Shown: positions 44,242-57,170, numbered from the stretch's first letter. The stretch: DNA of 64,000 nt from Aspergillus flavus (GCF_009017415.1 NC_092408.1:1488001-1552000); one strand, 5' to 3'. A program made the numbers and translations. The notes: generated by a model from the sequence alone, not told the origin.

Positions 44242-46029
44242 TTTTCTAGTACTTTGAGTGTAGAATAGTGCGTGTAGACAGAATACAGATATTCGTTGCC
44301 GAAAAGAATGAAGCCGTAGACACCAAGAGGTTCGTGGTGGCCTAGAAGACTAGGCATCATCAATCCTGAGATAAGCACTAACGATTATCCTAATAACACC
44401 AGACTATATAGGTCAAGGATTTCCTTGCAGCCTATTCCTTCTACAATGTAGTTCAACAGGTTGAATAATATACTTATTTCTTGTCCACTCCCCATGTCAA
44501 AGACGGACTTTGCACCACCTTCGAGACAGAACACGTTTCTTGTCACACGATAATGCAGAATATTCCATTGCTACACAACTCCTTTTCTTTTTGAAGGGGA
44601 GACTAATGTAGCTAAACCACGGAGAACAGCACTTGGGCTCAGAGAAATCTACAAGTAACTTACTGGGATTATTTGAAGGAAGTATGCCCTAAGCTATAGG
44701 AGTACATATCCCTGTGAACCTAACACTAGTCTATCTATAGGGCTGAACCTAGAAGTACCCACTGCTTTTACTTTCTAGCTTTATGTCGGTGTGTATAAGG
44801 TTGAAGTCATGAAGCAAGGCTACACCGGTAAATAGGTGTTAGGCAATACTTGAAAGCTAGCTACTAGGAGATAGAGCGATTCTATACAACAATTATGGAT
44901 AGTGCAGCCTAAAGTAGCCCTCGCTCACGGATATAGCCGGAAGATTGTGGGGCAGCTGAAGATAACTTGCATAAGATTATCAGCTGGATTGCCTCCCGCA
45001 GTTGATCGGCAGTCCAGTTGAGTTATCAGAAATAAGGAGAATTGTTCGCTGTCTAGATGCCTTCATTAGCTGATCATGTTGGGAAACGAAAAGAAGACGA
45101 ACAGTAGGGAGTATTCTCAAGTTGGGTTCGTTGCCTCCCAGAGTCTCAGCCTTTGAAAACTGTGATCTTCGGCGTCTTTTCCCCATAGAGTTTACACTAA
45201 TAAAACGTTAAGCGGCACTGCAAAACTCACATTCAATAGGTAGCAACAGCTGCATCGATTTCGCATCGATGCCTTCCTGAAGCTCAGGAGCTGTTGAGTC
45301 CCAAGTCCCTCGCCCTTCGGTAGAATATTCCGGCGGATGTTGGATCCCTTAGAATCGCCAAAGGCGCCTTAATTGACCTAGCGCATAATGTTCTAGTTCA
45401 GCGTGGTCAGTTTGAGCTAAGACTGTTCATGCTTTCGTATACCTGGCACAAGGCATCTGCCGAGGACATTCGATCGGCCTCCCGGCAGTGTCAGCAAAAC
45501 TATTCAGTAAAGGACACGTAAAGGCACTAACTACAGAAGCTTAATTATGCCATGAAGAAAAGCTTCCTGAACCGTCTGCAGAAGACAACTCATCCGGTCA
45601 TCGCTAGCCGTAAATAGAGTTGGTGCGGCCTGCGATCTCCAACATGAGGTTATCCATGTGGGGCGATCACGAAAGAATTGACAGTTCGTCAACCTATCTT
45701 TTGGTCAATTAAGTTTCAGCTGAAAGTAGGCTTTTTCAGCTCTTGGTGGCGGTGAATGCTTTTTCGTATTCCTGCCAACACGATTGGACTGTCGACCAAC
45801 TGTGGGCAGCTGAAAGCTTCAAGCAGCGTCCGTGTCCCACTACGTGTCTGCCACGGAAGGAAAGATCTGCAGTCTACCTATACAGAGTATTTGAATAACC
45901 CCATTGCCCATAGAGCGGTCCTCATGGGAGACTACTTAAGGACCGACACGTATTCACAAAAAGGACGCAGCAGTATAATTCCCTCCCAAAATTCCTCGTG
46001 TATCTACTTTTCAAACACCACCTCTCACA
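44242..46029. other. Intergenic stretch, no gene recognised
   Basis: Short frames at 44980-45186 (minus) and 45756-46067 (plus) lack features. The end serves as promoter for the CVNH gene. The first part is the ceramidase promoter. Confidence 0.5.
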
Positions 46030-46687
46030 ATGAATATTGCCACCACTTGCAACTCCTGGTCCATTGAGAATCACAGGCTCGAAGAAGAAAGGCGATGGGT
46101 TACTGATCTCCACTGCAAGGCCAAGAAAGACAATGGGGAATGGATCTCTACTCAACTCCGACTGGATGACATTCTGGGGAACGATGATGGTAGGCTCATC
46201 TATCCTCCTATCCTTAAGCAATAGTCATAATAACAACTCCACTAGGGAACTTCAAGTATAGTTTGAGGTATCCCGAAAGGAACATTTCCTCGTCAATGAG
46301 CAATCCCCGACTGGAGGTAACAGGAGACGGTCGACCGATTCTTCACGGCCGCCTTACCACCCGGGATGCTTATGGTCATGACAGAAGTCTTGATTTATCT
46401 AAAATTCTGTGGAATAAAGATGGTCGACTATCTCTGAATGGTGGGTACCTGATCCAACTTGACCACCTGCTTTAGCGAGAATGGCTGTTGACGAGTTAAA
46501 CAGAGGACGTGGTTCGCGCGGAAGACGATAGAAGAAGGGAAGAGGCAAGGCAGAAAATGGTTAGATAGTCCCTTTCAATTAATGTCTGAAGTGTCAATCC
46601 CAACGTCACTAACGGTTTTTGCAGCTCGAAAAAGCGCGTCGCAACCCCAAACTGATGGAACGGTTGAGGCGCCAGGGGAAACTTTGA
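46030..46687 (+). CDS. Cyanovirin-N homology (CVNH) domain protein
   Basis: Four exons (46030-46189, 46246-46440, 46504-46559, 46625-46687) splice in phase to 157 residues. Two CVNH half-repeats are visible: CNSWSIENHRLEEERRWV...RLDDILGNDDGNF and MSNPRLEVTGDGRPILHGRL...SLDLSKILWNKDGRLSLN. Each ends in the typical L(D)L...I.N.DG turn. CVNH proteins are small beta-rich lectin-like domains that bind mannose glycans. In fungi their native role is largely unknown. The last two exons add a highly charged helical tail (EDVVRAEDDRRREEARQKML). There is no signal peptide, so it is probably intracellular. If the second intron were not spliced, the protein would stop at 46475. Confidence 0.85.
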
Positions 46688-47471
46688 GAATTGACGGAAA
46701 GGCAAGGTCATATTTGCTATACATCAGTGTCAGCAAATCTATTTCATGACGGCGTTATGGACACAGCAGCTAGTTCAAGATATTTCGCAACCAATTCTGT
46801 TAGTACCATGGACTTCTCGGGTTTATAGTATAATTTTTCCAATCCTAACCCCTCTCCCCGTCTCGCTCCTGTCCTTTACTCTGAATTCTTATATATTCGG
46901 AATTCCTACTCAAGGCAACTATAAATGTACTGTTAAATAGTCGACGCGGAAACATAAGACCATTGGCGGGATTCCACGAAGCGATTATGCCACAGGGCTA
47001 AGGACTCCACGAATGTATCTATCATGAAGCCATTCAAGCTTAAGGCCAAAGGGCCATGTCCATGGAGTATACATAATTAGAAGACTAATCAGTACGAAAC
47101 AAGTCACTGGCAATTACAATAGTAATTATCAAGCAATGCCTTTCCGCGATTGCCAAGAACCTCACTATATACTTAAAGAAAAATGCTTGTGTGTCATGTC
47201 CTCCCTTCCCTTCCTCCATAACGCCAAGTCCCATAATCTCGTATAAACCATACTGAAACAGGTTCCCGGTTCATTCTATTTAATCCATAGATCTTGGCAG
47301 GAAATCTTGGCAGCTCGTGACAATGCTGCGCAATATAATTGGCTGGCTGTATATGTTTAACTTTGCCGTGAAGGAGCCAAACTTATATCTAATGTCATGA
47401 AATGCCTTTTCGCCTTCAGTCTGGAATTAGAAGAGATTTGACCCCTTGAATATTGTGGTAGCCTCCAAGAA
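46688..47471. other. Intergenic stretch
   Basis: AT-rich, with no gene recognised. The 3' half is the promoter of the chromate transporter. Confidence 0.5.
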
Positions 47472-49270
47472 ATGCTTCTCCCAGCCTCGTTTTCGCGACA
47501 TATCTCTTCTCTTAGGTCGCTGAATCGGAAGTGGCAAAGACTCGTAGCGAGAAGGAACAGAAACAATGACGAACTTTCGAGTCGTATGCTTGATGTGTTT
47601 CTACGAACTTGGGACTTAGGATTCACCAGTTTTGGTGGACCTCCCGTGCACTTTCGTATCCTACATGAGAGATTCGTGCAAGGAAAAGGAGAGAAGGAAA
47701 AATGGGTCGATGAGCAGACTGTAAGTTTATGTCCTGCTGCGTCTTGTTTCTGACCCGTGTGTTCTTTCAACGGAGGATAATACCAGACTGATACCCAGGA
47801 CAGTATCAGGAGCTCTTTGCGATATGCCAGGGTCTTCCTGGCCCAGCAAGCACAAAGATGATTTTCTGCCTGACCCTGTTACATGCTGGGTTTATTCCAG
47901 CACTGTTAGTTTTCTTCATTTGGAGGTAAGGGCCCAATATCGGCTTCAACAAGATTATATCATATACTTACAGTCATATAGTCTACCGGGAGCGATTGGC
48001 ATGTATGCTCTCTCCCTTGGTGTCCAGAAAATTGGCGACACTCTTCCTTTACCGGTGTATGCGCTTCTCTCTGGATTAAATTCCTCAACTGTTGGCATCA
48101 TTGCACTTGCAGCTGTGCAGTTAGCCGAGAAAGCTATTCGCGATAGGCTAACTCGCATCTTGGTAATATTCGGTGCATGTGCTGGACTATGTCATAACTC
48201 TCTTTGGTATTTCCCACTGTTAATGGTTCTTGGAGGTCTGGCAAGCATTATCTGGGATGGATGGATGAGCCAACGAATCCGGAAGATAAAGCTTGCATGG
48301 AGGAGAAAACACACGGTCCATCCCACCACTGAAACGGAGCTAGCAACTATGGAGAGTGCTCCGATGGAAGAGGGTGGACGAAACCCCGGATCTAATCAAA
48401 TTGACAATACACCTGAATCGCAAAGAAATCCAGTCCGATCACGAAACGTTGGTCCTAGGAGTGAATCGGTTCGCCCGAGCTCGGCAGATACTCCATTTCA
48501 TCAAGATGCAGAAGAGCATCCCTTGCCGACCCATAGGATCCGTATTCGAGTGGGAATTCTCATTACAGTTTGTTTCTTTGGTGAGCATCTTCAACACAGC
48601 TGGCTCCTGATACCGCATAATTGTAATTAACTCGGCTCTAGCATCCTTCATTGGCCTTCTTGTTGGTAGGAGCGTCTCCGAGCAACCGCCATTGGCACTT
48701 GACCTTTTCACCAACATGTATCTGGCTGGTACCATCATCTTCGGCGGTGGGCCAGTTGTCATCCCTCTTCTTCGCTCCTATGTTGTTGCACCTGGCTGGG
48801 TTTCTAGTCGGGACTTTCTTCTCGGACTAGCAATCATTCAAGCCTTCCCAGGTCCTAACTTCAACTTTGCTGTTTACCTTGGGGCTCTAGCCTTACAAAA
48901 CTCCCAGTTTCCAACAATCTTCGGTGCCTTTTTGGGAGGACTTGGAATCTTCTTTCCTGGGATTGCATTGGCAGTTGCCGTACAGAGCTTTTGGAGAACT
49001 CTCCGGCAGCGAAAATGGGTTGTCGATTTTCTTAGAGGTGTAAACGCAACTGCGGTCGGATTGGTATTTACTGCTGTTTATAGGCTCTGGGAGATTGGGT
49101 ATCTTACTCCTGAGGCTACTAATGGGCAGAGTCTGGCAAAGGAGCCATGGTGGGTGGTGATTGCTGTTTTGACTTACGCAGAAAGTGCATGGTTCAATGT
49201 GCCATCTGCTGCTGCGATCATAGTTGGTGCTGTACTGGGGCTTTGCTGGTATGGGGTGGTGGGCTATTAG
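47472..49270 (+). CDS. Chromate transporter family protein (CHR, two-domain)
   Basis: Four exons (47472-47720, 47804-47925, 47982-48580, 48642-49270) join in phase to 532 residues. The N-half has FLRTWDLGFTSFGGPPVHF followed by WVDEQTYQELFAICQGLPGPASTK. The C-half repeats the pattern with NMYLAGTIIFGGGPVVIPLL and LGLAIIQAFPGPNFNFAVYLGAL. These FGGP and Q-x-x-PGP motifs define the CHR family. The two domains are linked by a hydrophilic, Ser/Asn/Arg-rich loop (about residues 245-325). Family members export chromate or transport sulfate-like oxyanions. Function in fungi is mostly untested. A start at 47586 (MLDVFLRTW) is possible and would remove a basic N-terminus. Confidence 0.92.
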
Positions 49271-49983
49271 GCGCTGTGACAGCGTGTGATGGTTTGTATA
49301 CTTTCCCATATTCGAAAATGGGGGTTGCTATACGGTTCTTCGGCTGACATGCTATTAGTAATATTGCTGTCTGCATCTAATATCTCTAGGTCATTTGAGT
49401 CCGCCTGGAGAAACATTGTGACTCTGGGTACCTGGTTAATTAGCGTTCCACAACTCTTACTGCTACTGCCCGATTCATAGCTTAGCTTTCTATATTCAGT
49501 TGATCAAATATACGCTTTCCATGGTTGTGGGAGTTGTTGACAGGCAGTTGAAATACAAGCAAAAGTGTTTTCGTCTCCTGCTGATATGGCCGCTCCTTGT
49601 CATGCTATTATTTAAATTATAGATTCCTTCTTTCATTTGTACTGTCTACTATTTAGAGAAGCTTGGCACGTCTATATCTAAATTATTCAACGGTTTCCCA
49701 GGGACGTTCGGATTCTATCAAAATCCATGGACATAGCATTACTAATAGATCAAACGATGATTCATACAGTCCGATGATAGTCATGGAATACGAGGAAATG
49801 CTTAGGACACCGTTCTCCAATCAGAGAAGCTTTTCGTAAGCGCTAATGCGTGGCGCCTGGGAGTATATCAGCACTAGAGGCACACTGCATTCAGCTATAA
49901 ATTCTCCTTGCTTCCCACCGACTTTTGCTTATATTCAACGATTTCTCTCTGTCATTCAATCATCTTCTCCTGACCAATCGTCG
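49271..49983. other. Intergenic stretch, promoter of carboxylesterase
   Basis: No gene recognised. A TATA-like TATAAATTC at about 49896-49904 lies some 85 bases before the next ATG. Confidence 0.45.
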
Positions 49984-52020
49984 ATGATGAGATACTTACT
50001 AACGGTCAGCCTGGCTCTGGTTGCTACCGTGGGAGGAAACCCCTCTGAGCCCATCGTTGACTTGGGATATTCATCTTATCGAGGATACTATAACACAACG
50101 ACGGGGCTTAATATCTGGAAAGGGTGCGCAGCTACATGCCCCATCTCTACCTCCACTCAGCGTTTGTTGATTCCTCTGCGAGCAGAATTCGCTATGCGGC
50201 CCCTCCAATCAACGAATTGCGATGGCAACCCCCTGTTGCTCCTCCTCGGAATTCCAGCCATATTCTTCCAGCTGTTGACCAGCCGCCTGTCTGCCCGCAA
50301 TCCGGTGCCGCTGGGACACCGACAGTCTATGGCTTCAACTCGGGTCCAGGTGACGAGGACTGTTTGTATCTGAACGTCTATGCACCACCCAGAGCATCGG
50401 ATTTGCCGGTCTTCGTCTGGATTCGTAAGATGCCACTATGCCTTTGTCAATTAGTGTAGATACAGCAATCGGTGTATTTTTCTAACTATCTGGTAGATGG
50501 AGGTGGATACGGCCTCTTTGGAGCTGTCTATGACCCTAGTCCATTGATGAATACCAACGGCAACGGCTTTATCACGGTAGAAATCCAGTACCGTCTCGGA
50601 GCATTTGGCTTTCTGTCATCCGCAGAGGTTCGTGAAAGAGGGACTAATAATGCTGGTCTTTTGGACCAGCGGTTCGCACTGCAATGGGTTCAGCAACATA
50701 TCACTAAATTTGGCGGCAACCCCAGGCGCGTCACTATCGGTGGCGAGTCAGCTGGTGCTGGAGCATCCATGCTGCACGCACTGGCTTATGGAGGAGAAGA
50801 GTCGAATCTATTCCAGAATGTACTTACCGGGATCTACCTTCAGCCGCTCAATCACGATCTGAATCCTTTACTGACGCCGGCCGCACTTAGATCATTGCAG
50901 CTAGTCCGTACTCGGTACCGATATACCCATATGATGACCCTGTACCCACCGGCTACTACGAAGAATTCGTCGAAAAGGCAGGCTGTGGCCCATCTTCGAT
51001 CGCAAAAGTCCGGTACAACAGCAGCTTTGATTGCTTAGTAGCAGCACCGAGCGAGACGCTCCAAAACGCCAGCGGTCTGGTTTCCGAATCAGGCTTATTC
51101 GGCACGTTTGCATTTCTGCCTGTCATCGACAATGATCTGATTCGCGAGCGACCGTCGGCGCAGTTACTCTCAGGCAAAGTCACTGGTCAGCGAATCCTTG
51201 TCGGAGTAAGCTCGTCTGTCTCTTGCTTTCAATCCTACGGTACGCTGACAAGTTGTAGAACAATGCTAATGACGGCGTCCCCTTGAGTAATCCGAATGTG
51301 GTGACACGCACCGCATTCGACAGCTACCTTTCGGCGACATTCCCAAACTTCACCGAGACCGATCTAGCCTGGCTAAATCTGGTCTATGACACGGCCGATT
51401 CTCAGCCGACCGACGACAGCCCCCGGTTCGACACCCTGGGCACTTCAGGTCCAACTGCAAAGAACGAGTCTGAGGTGGCGACGGGACTACAGCAGACCGT
51501 GTTTAACATCTTTGCCGAGTCCACATTTGACTGTCCTGCACAGTGGCTCGCCGAGGCGTTTGGGGGACCTCTCCGCCAGGCCTGGAAGTACCAATACTCA
51601 GTCACACCAGCCTACCACGGCGCGGACATGAACGCCTATTTTCCCGCCAAAGCGTCCTGGCCCAGCAAAGAGTTCAACCACGCATTCCAGAAGATCTGGG
51701 GCAGTTTTATTATTAACGATTCGCCAATTATTCCGCTCCAAGATGCCACTGCTAACCAGAGCCACGCCATTGTCCCTGAAACCCCACACGGTACCCTTGA
51801 CTGGCCACAGTTCCACCCATCGGCCCCTTGGCACATGGATTTAAATACCACCGGCGGCACCGTCTCCCCGGTTGTCGTCACGCCAAACTACACCTATTAT
51901 ATCCGGCAGGGCGACGATATTATTAATCACTTCCGTCTAGCAAACGCCTATACCTGGGAAGGAGGACGAGGTCTAAGATGTCTATTTTGGCGCGCCGTTG
52001 CAGACCGGATTCCGCTGTAA
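49984..52020 (+). CDS. Secreted type-B carboxylesterase (lipase/cholinesterase family)
   Basis: Five exons (49984-50123, 50186-50424, 50497-50819, 50891-51205, 51259-52020) splice in phase to 592 residues, normal for the family. A signal peptide (MMRYLLTVSLALVATVGG) is followed by NIWKGIRYAAPP and EDCLYLNVYAP (carboxylesterase signature 2). The oxyanion motif WIHGGGYG comes next, then the nucleophile elbow GGESAGAGA and FQNIIAASPY. GNNAND and the C-terminal NAYTWEGGRG with FWRAVADRIPL are also characteristic. Numerous NxS/T sequons fit secretion. Family members hydrolyse lipid, feruloyl or other esters, and the substrate is not evident. The exon 3/4 junction at 50819/50891 was chosen because it restores IIAASPY. 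Confidence 0.92.
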
Positions 52021-55000
52021 CTCCGGAAGCTCAACAAATTCCGCCTGACGCGATCCAGGTGGGACTAAAACCAGCCTGGTATAGATTTTCTCCCTAGACC
52101 CTTAGAATTAATAAAGCAACCCTGAACGATGTTACGTACCTCCATTGAAGGGGGCAAAGCTTAGCGCCTGTAGCTAACCCGGATCTTCAACCGTACCACA
52201 CAACTAAGACAGTAATGATTCACAGCTATATACATAATCTGCTCAGTCACATGTCGTTCGGACCACAGTTATATCTATCAACTTGTCACAGACGACGGGC
52301 GGTGAGTTTCAGGTTCTCTTTACGTGCTTCCGTGGAGAAAAGGGAAGTTGGGTGTCGATCTATTGCAGCTGCGCGACGATAGTGGGGAATTTGCGAATAA
52401 TGTTATGGAGAATGTAGATCCGGAAGAGGTAACCGCTCTCTGGCGGTATAAACCTATAGGATTTGTGACTTATTATAGTCGAGATCGGGATGCTATAATA
52501 AGCAGGCTATGTCTCAGATTGACTCCTTAACGGATGTGGTATACCTGGGGTCTAGAACTTGGGTGTGTCTTTTATGAGGGAACGCTGCAGCTGGGGACGA
52601 ATTGTGCTCTTGCTGTGGTATCTTGCGAGATTTCGATAGTTCTCGTGTTTGGGATCTCTGTAGGAGCGTGGTATAGTGCGATGCAGGCGTAGTGTGTGCG
52701 TATAGTGTAGGTGGACTAACTTCTCAGCCGAGGACCCATATTATGATATCCCTGTTGGAAAGCTGAATGGATGAAGATTCAGCTGTCCAGATGGCCTTAT
52801 CTAACCCTTCTTATCGGATTCATGGCCTGATTACTCATCTCGGCACAAAATGGACAGCAGTTTTCCTGTCCCATTTTTCCATTTTTGTTTCTCTCTGGGA
52901 CCTAGTGAGGGAATCCGTTGTCGTACTCGTACAGCCAAGATAACTTTCGTAGTCTCAAATTTGGGCCGGTTCAGCATATTCCCTTTTTGGTTTTTATGAG
53001 TCAAGAATTCTTCTCTTCGAGGTAGAGGGTCCTCGAATACGGGTGTAGCATGTCTAGTGTGGTCGCTTAAAACCTCTGCTGGCAAGATCGCTTAGGTCGG
53101 CCAGTCGGAAGGGAGTTAATTTGCCTAGAACGGCCAGTGGATATGTTCGGGGTTCAGGGACGAGGTCCTCATGCCCTAATTGACCTACCTAGGCACCGAG
53201 TAGGTTGCTCCTGCATGTGATTCGATAGAATCCTGTCATGGTCCATGGGACATTAGTCCATAATTACCTTATTATAGTCTAGTTATAAAACTGATATCTC
53301 AGGTATCCACAACCTAGTGCCCTATCCTAGGCAGTACTGTTCTCTTTTGTTCGCTCTCATCCGGCTTACTTGATTAGGGACAAAGTTTCGGTCTCTTTCT
53401 ATTATTAAGTAAGACATTTCGAGTTCCAACAGTGCACTAAGAACCCGGTGTCTGTGGGCACTCGGGATTTGCCCTCCGGGACGGGAGACGTTGGTAAGGT
53501 TGACACCGGTGGATGACAATGGGTATGGGGAAAGCCTCCACCTTCCGCGGTTTCCCCGATAGGTCTTATCTACCGTTCTCAGATGCCTTTGAATTAATTT
53601 CCTCAGACAATGGACAGCTCACAGCATGAAGTCCGATATGCGCATCGTCCCCACAGGGCTATCAAAGAAGGCACATCAATTCCTAACGTGGCTTATGAAA
53701 GTTAAAATAAACTCAGAGGCTATTGCCCTCCTCAATGTGCCATCTCTTTGTGTTTGACACAACGTAGGTACTTAGTTTATGTCACTTAAGGTCCGCAGTA
53801 TGCCAATCCCTGTATTAATCAGCATAACGGTCCCGGCTCTTATGCGTTCTTATGCAGGGACCACGCGCATCTTGTGCGACGACAAGGGCCCCTGGTCGCC
53901 CTGTGCATCGTACGAGTCCGGAACTCTTCCAACAGCACGCGACAATGCATGGATGCTGAAGGATCAGGCTCGTCAGATTCTGTCGGGATGGCCAATCCAG
54001 GATGCTCTGTTCTGTTGTGAATACGGGTTGAGCTGTCATTGTTTCGTAGATTATTCGCGCAATCGGCCCATATCGATCGCAGCGGTCACTACGATTGACT
54101 TTGGAGTGTGTTTCAGAGCGACGATTCCGGTTGCCCCGATTAGACTTGTATGTTAGCTGCTTAGGTAGGCGCAAGTAAAGTTCTGTCATTGTGCGTCGAA
54201 GAAAATTCGTATAATGGATATGTCTTAAGCGAGTTTGCCCTGCGCGAATTGACCAATCTATTGTTTAACGTTTGCATCTGTCACCTTTAATTAGCCAGGG
54301 TGTCTCCGCTAAGACCAGACAGGAAAGAAAAGAATAAGTCAGATTCTTGTGGTGCTATAGTAGAGCCCATTAAACATAAAACCCATGTTAGTGCAGGCAC
54401 GCTAAACTGTACCACACCAGCCTTGGCCACGCGAGAAAACCACCGATTGCTCGAGAATTGCAGAATGTGATCACCTAAATCATTCCTGAACCAGGGTTCG
54501 CGTGGGCCCTTTGATGTCATCTCAAAGAACGCCGGAGATGTTGACCTTTTCTGGAAAAGGGAGAGAAGGTCTCGTTTGTTCGGGAGGCGACGTGTGGCGG
54601 CACGCTTTGGTCTCCGGCAGTGATTAGGTTTTTGATATGTCGTTTACCACGTTGGCGAGAATGCTCTGTCGGAGGAATTGAATGGATGTGTACATTTAAC
54701 CGATCGGCCGAAGATAAGGTTGCACAGTTCCTTCGGTACCATGGAATGGCATTCTGGATAGCAGCCGAGGGTCCAAACGGCCAAACAGTCAGGGTGGAAA
54801 AAAGTCACGAGCTGCCACCTTTCAGCTGAGTCAGCGTTTGTTTGTTTGTTCTTTTTGTTTGCACACGTAATTGAGCCCGGTCGAGCCCTAACGACCGAGG
54901 TTACATATATGGATATGGAGCTCGATGGTCGCATTCGTTTACCATTGTAGGCCATGGGAGATTGCTGCTAAAGTTCAATAATCTCATGGCGAAATTAACA

Positions 55001-55679
55001 TGGACCAGCCTACTCCATACTCCATACTCTTCTCCGTATTCCGCCCGACGCTCTGCGCACTAGCCGTCTGATCTTTTGCCTCTCCTGAGTGCCGAACGGC
55101 GCTCAACGGCCACTATGACGGAGGGATCCAGAGTTCGTTTCGAGACTAAGACTTGGTCTAAACTGACAGCTTTTAATTCCGACCTATCAGTTTGCTAACC
55201 TTCCGGACTTCGGGTGAGAGTGGAGTCACCGATCTCGCTATGTATGCACGGTTTCTGATTTATCGATGCAGCAGGAGTATTAGAGTGGGTGCATGAAGAA
55301 AATTTTACCAGGTTTTTTACCAGTTTTTTCTGGACTATGCGTCAATGGTTCCCGAACACTCTCCTTTCCGGCCGAATATTGCCTTTTTTTTTCCTACCTT
55401 TTTCTTTTTCTTTTTTTTTTTTTTTCTCCTGATGGGTGTATATTAATAAATGGGCCTCCCATTAGCATGGACGATCCCCCTGGTTGTTTTCAGGAAGTTG
55501 ATCCGATAATATTGGGTCTGGATTCTGCGGATACCTCCGGTCTGCTAGATACCAACTGCTTTTTCCCTTTCATGGTCAATTTATAGGTCTCGCGCCCTCC
55601 GTCGATGCATTCGAGGTCCTCCGAATAATCCCTTTGGTTTTCTTGAGTTTTCCAGGTGAAATCACCCAGTCAAGAAGCC
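52021..55679. other. Long intergenic stretch, no gene recognised
   Basis: Frames at 52324-52530, 53779-54156 (plus) and 53815-54189 (minus) are either short or overlap on opposite strands and show no domains or splice signals. The last 300 bases, with a long T-rich tract at 55387-55427, form the promoter of the monooxygenase gene. The region could hide non-coding transcripts or decayed genes that I cannot recognise. Confidence 0.5.
55387..55427 (+). repeat. T-rich low-complexity tract
   Basis: About 40 bases nearly all T with a few C and A, some 250-290 bases upstream of ATG 55680. Such poly(dT) tracts are common nucleosome-excluding promoter elements in fungi. Confidence 0.6.
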
Positions 55680-57170
55680 ATGGATCTAAAGTATGAATTC
55701 CCTCCGCAACAACAAGAGGGCAAAGAATGGTTTAATTTCCCTACCGAGATTGAACGCTCCCTCACCTCCGTCTTTGCTCCCCGGAACATCCTCATCGTCG
55801 GCGCTGGCATCGCCGGCATCTCCTGTGCCCTCGCCCTCTCCAAAGAACTCACTCCCTTCGTCCCCGACCTTCAGATCACCATCTTCGAACGCCATGACAT
55901 CCTCTCCACCTCCGGCGGCGCCATCAACCTCACCCCCGTCGCCCAGCGCCACCTCGACCGCCTCGGCGTCCTCGACGAGCTCGACAAAATGGGCACCGAA
56001 GGCGGCACAGACGTCGAAGCCATCGAGCTCTTCTCCAGCCGTTCCGGCCGCCCACTAGGCAGCATCGATTTCACAGACCAAAAAGGGAACGGATTCGGTG
56101 GATATAAGGGCCGCCGGGTAATGCGGATCGTCCTCTCGGTTGCTATGCTGGCCGTGGTGGAGCGGACAAAGAACATCAACGTCGTATTCGGGAAGAAGCT
56201 CATCCGCGGCGAAGAAAACGAAGACGAAGCCACCCTGCACTTCCAAGACGGCACCACCGCAACCGGTGACCTGGTCTTGGGCTGCGACGGCGTGCACTCG
56301 GCGACCCGCACCCACTGGGTATCTCCGGAGCATCCGTCCGAGTATACCGGCATCTCCTTCCTGCAGACCGTCATCGACGCCAAGAGTATCAAGTCTCCGA
56401 TCCATTTTCGCTCCACCTCCATGAATATCTCCCGTCATGGCTCCTTACTGGCCAGCTACTGTGATCGAGAACACGACCAGATCTTCTTGGCGGCTATCGT
56501 GCAGTTCAATGAGGCCAATTTGCCCTCCTGTAAGATCGAAAACGGACAGGACTGGGTCACACAACATCGGATCAAGAATGCCTTGCACGAGGAGATGCAG
56601 GCTCGCTTCGGGAAGTCCGGAGTTCCTTGCATCCGTGAGATGACGAGTAAATCGGGCGATTGGATGCTCTATCCCGTGTACCAGGTCCGGCCGAATGCAC
56701 GTTGGCATACGGATCGGGCTTTGCTGCTCGGTGATGCTGCACACGCTGTATGTTTCTCTCTCTCTATCTCTACCTATTCCCCATCTAGTATTCGTTACGA
56801 AACTAACAAAATAAACCAGATGCCTCCACGCGACGAATCCGCCGCCTACGCCCTCGACGACGCAATCCTCTTCTCCCGCATCCTCGCCAAACACCGTCAC
56901 GAACCCCTCCCCGTCGCCTTCAAAGCCTACGAAGACCTCCGTCGCCACACCGTCAACACAGCCTTCAAGGCCTCCCGTCGCATGTGGGAGAAGAACCGGG
57001 ACATGGGATTCCTCGAGGGCCGGCTCAAAGAATTGACCTTCCCTCTCTACATCCGTAATCATAGACAGGAAAGAGAAGCCGCGTGGGCATTCGATGCAAC
57101 GCAGATCACGATCCCCATGCCAGTTGAGGGGGGTTCATTGTATTCTCATGGGAAGTCGGATACTTCATAA
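55680..57170 (+). CDS. FAD-dependent monooxygenase (UbiH/salicylate hydroxylase-like)
   Basis: Two exons (55680-56747 and 56820-57170) are separated by a 72-nt intron whose length leaves the frame open. Splicing gives GDAAHAMPPRDESAAYALDDA, the intact conserved motif, and a 472-residue protein. The group-A flavin monooxygenase signatures are all present. These are the GxGxxG dinucleotide motif ILIVGAGIAGISCALALS near residue 40, the DG motif VLGCDGVHSATR, and the GD motif RALLLGDAAHA. Such enzymes use NAD(P)H and O2 to hydroxylate or epoxidise aromatic or polyketide substrates. There is no N-terminal membrane segment, but the C-terminus is short, as in soluble members. Nothing nearby fixes the substrate. 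Confidence 0.92.
   Translation: MDLKYEFPPQQQEGKEWFNFPTEIERSLTSVFAPRNILIVGAGIAGISCALALSKELTPFVPDLQITIFERHDILSTSGGAINLTPVAQRHLDRLGVLDELDKMGTEGGTDVEAIELFSSRSGRPLGSIDFTDQKGNGFGGYKGRRVMRIVLSVAMLAVVERTKNINVVFGKKLIRGEENEDEATLHFQDGTTATGDLVLGCDGVHSATRTHWVSPEHPSEYTGISFLQTVIDAKSIKSPIHFRSTSMNISRHGSLLASYCDREHDQIFLAAIVQFNEANLPSCKIENGQDWVTQHRIKNALHEEMQARFGKSGVPCIREMTSKSGDWMLYPVYQVRPNARWHTDRALLLGDAAHAVCFSLSISTYSPSSIRYETNKINQMPPRDESAAYALDDAILFSRILAKHRHEPLPVAFKAYEDLRRHTVNTAFKASRRMWEKNRDMGFLEGRLKELTFPLYIRNHRQEREAAWAFDATQITIPMPVEGGSLYSHGKSDTS

Noticed and set aside
46441..46475. Alternative 35-nt intron in the CVNH gene
   Set aside because: Shorter than any intron in the window. A 63-nt intron with the same donor gives a better, charged C-terminal exon pair.
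52324..52530. 68-codon frame downstream of the carboxylesterase
   Set aside because: No features, and it lies in an apparently non-coding 3.7-kb stretch.
53779..54189. Overlapping 125- and 124-codon frames on opposite strands
   Set aside because: They mirror each other, show no family features, and have no flanking exons or promoter elements.
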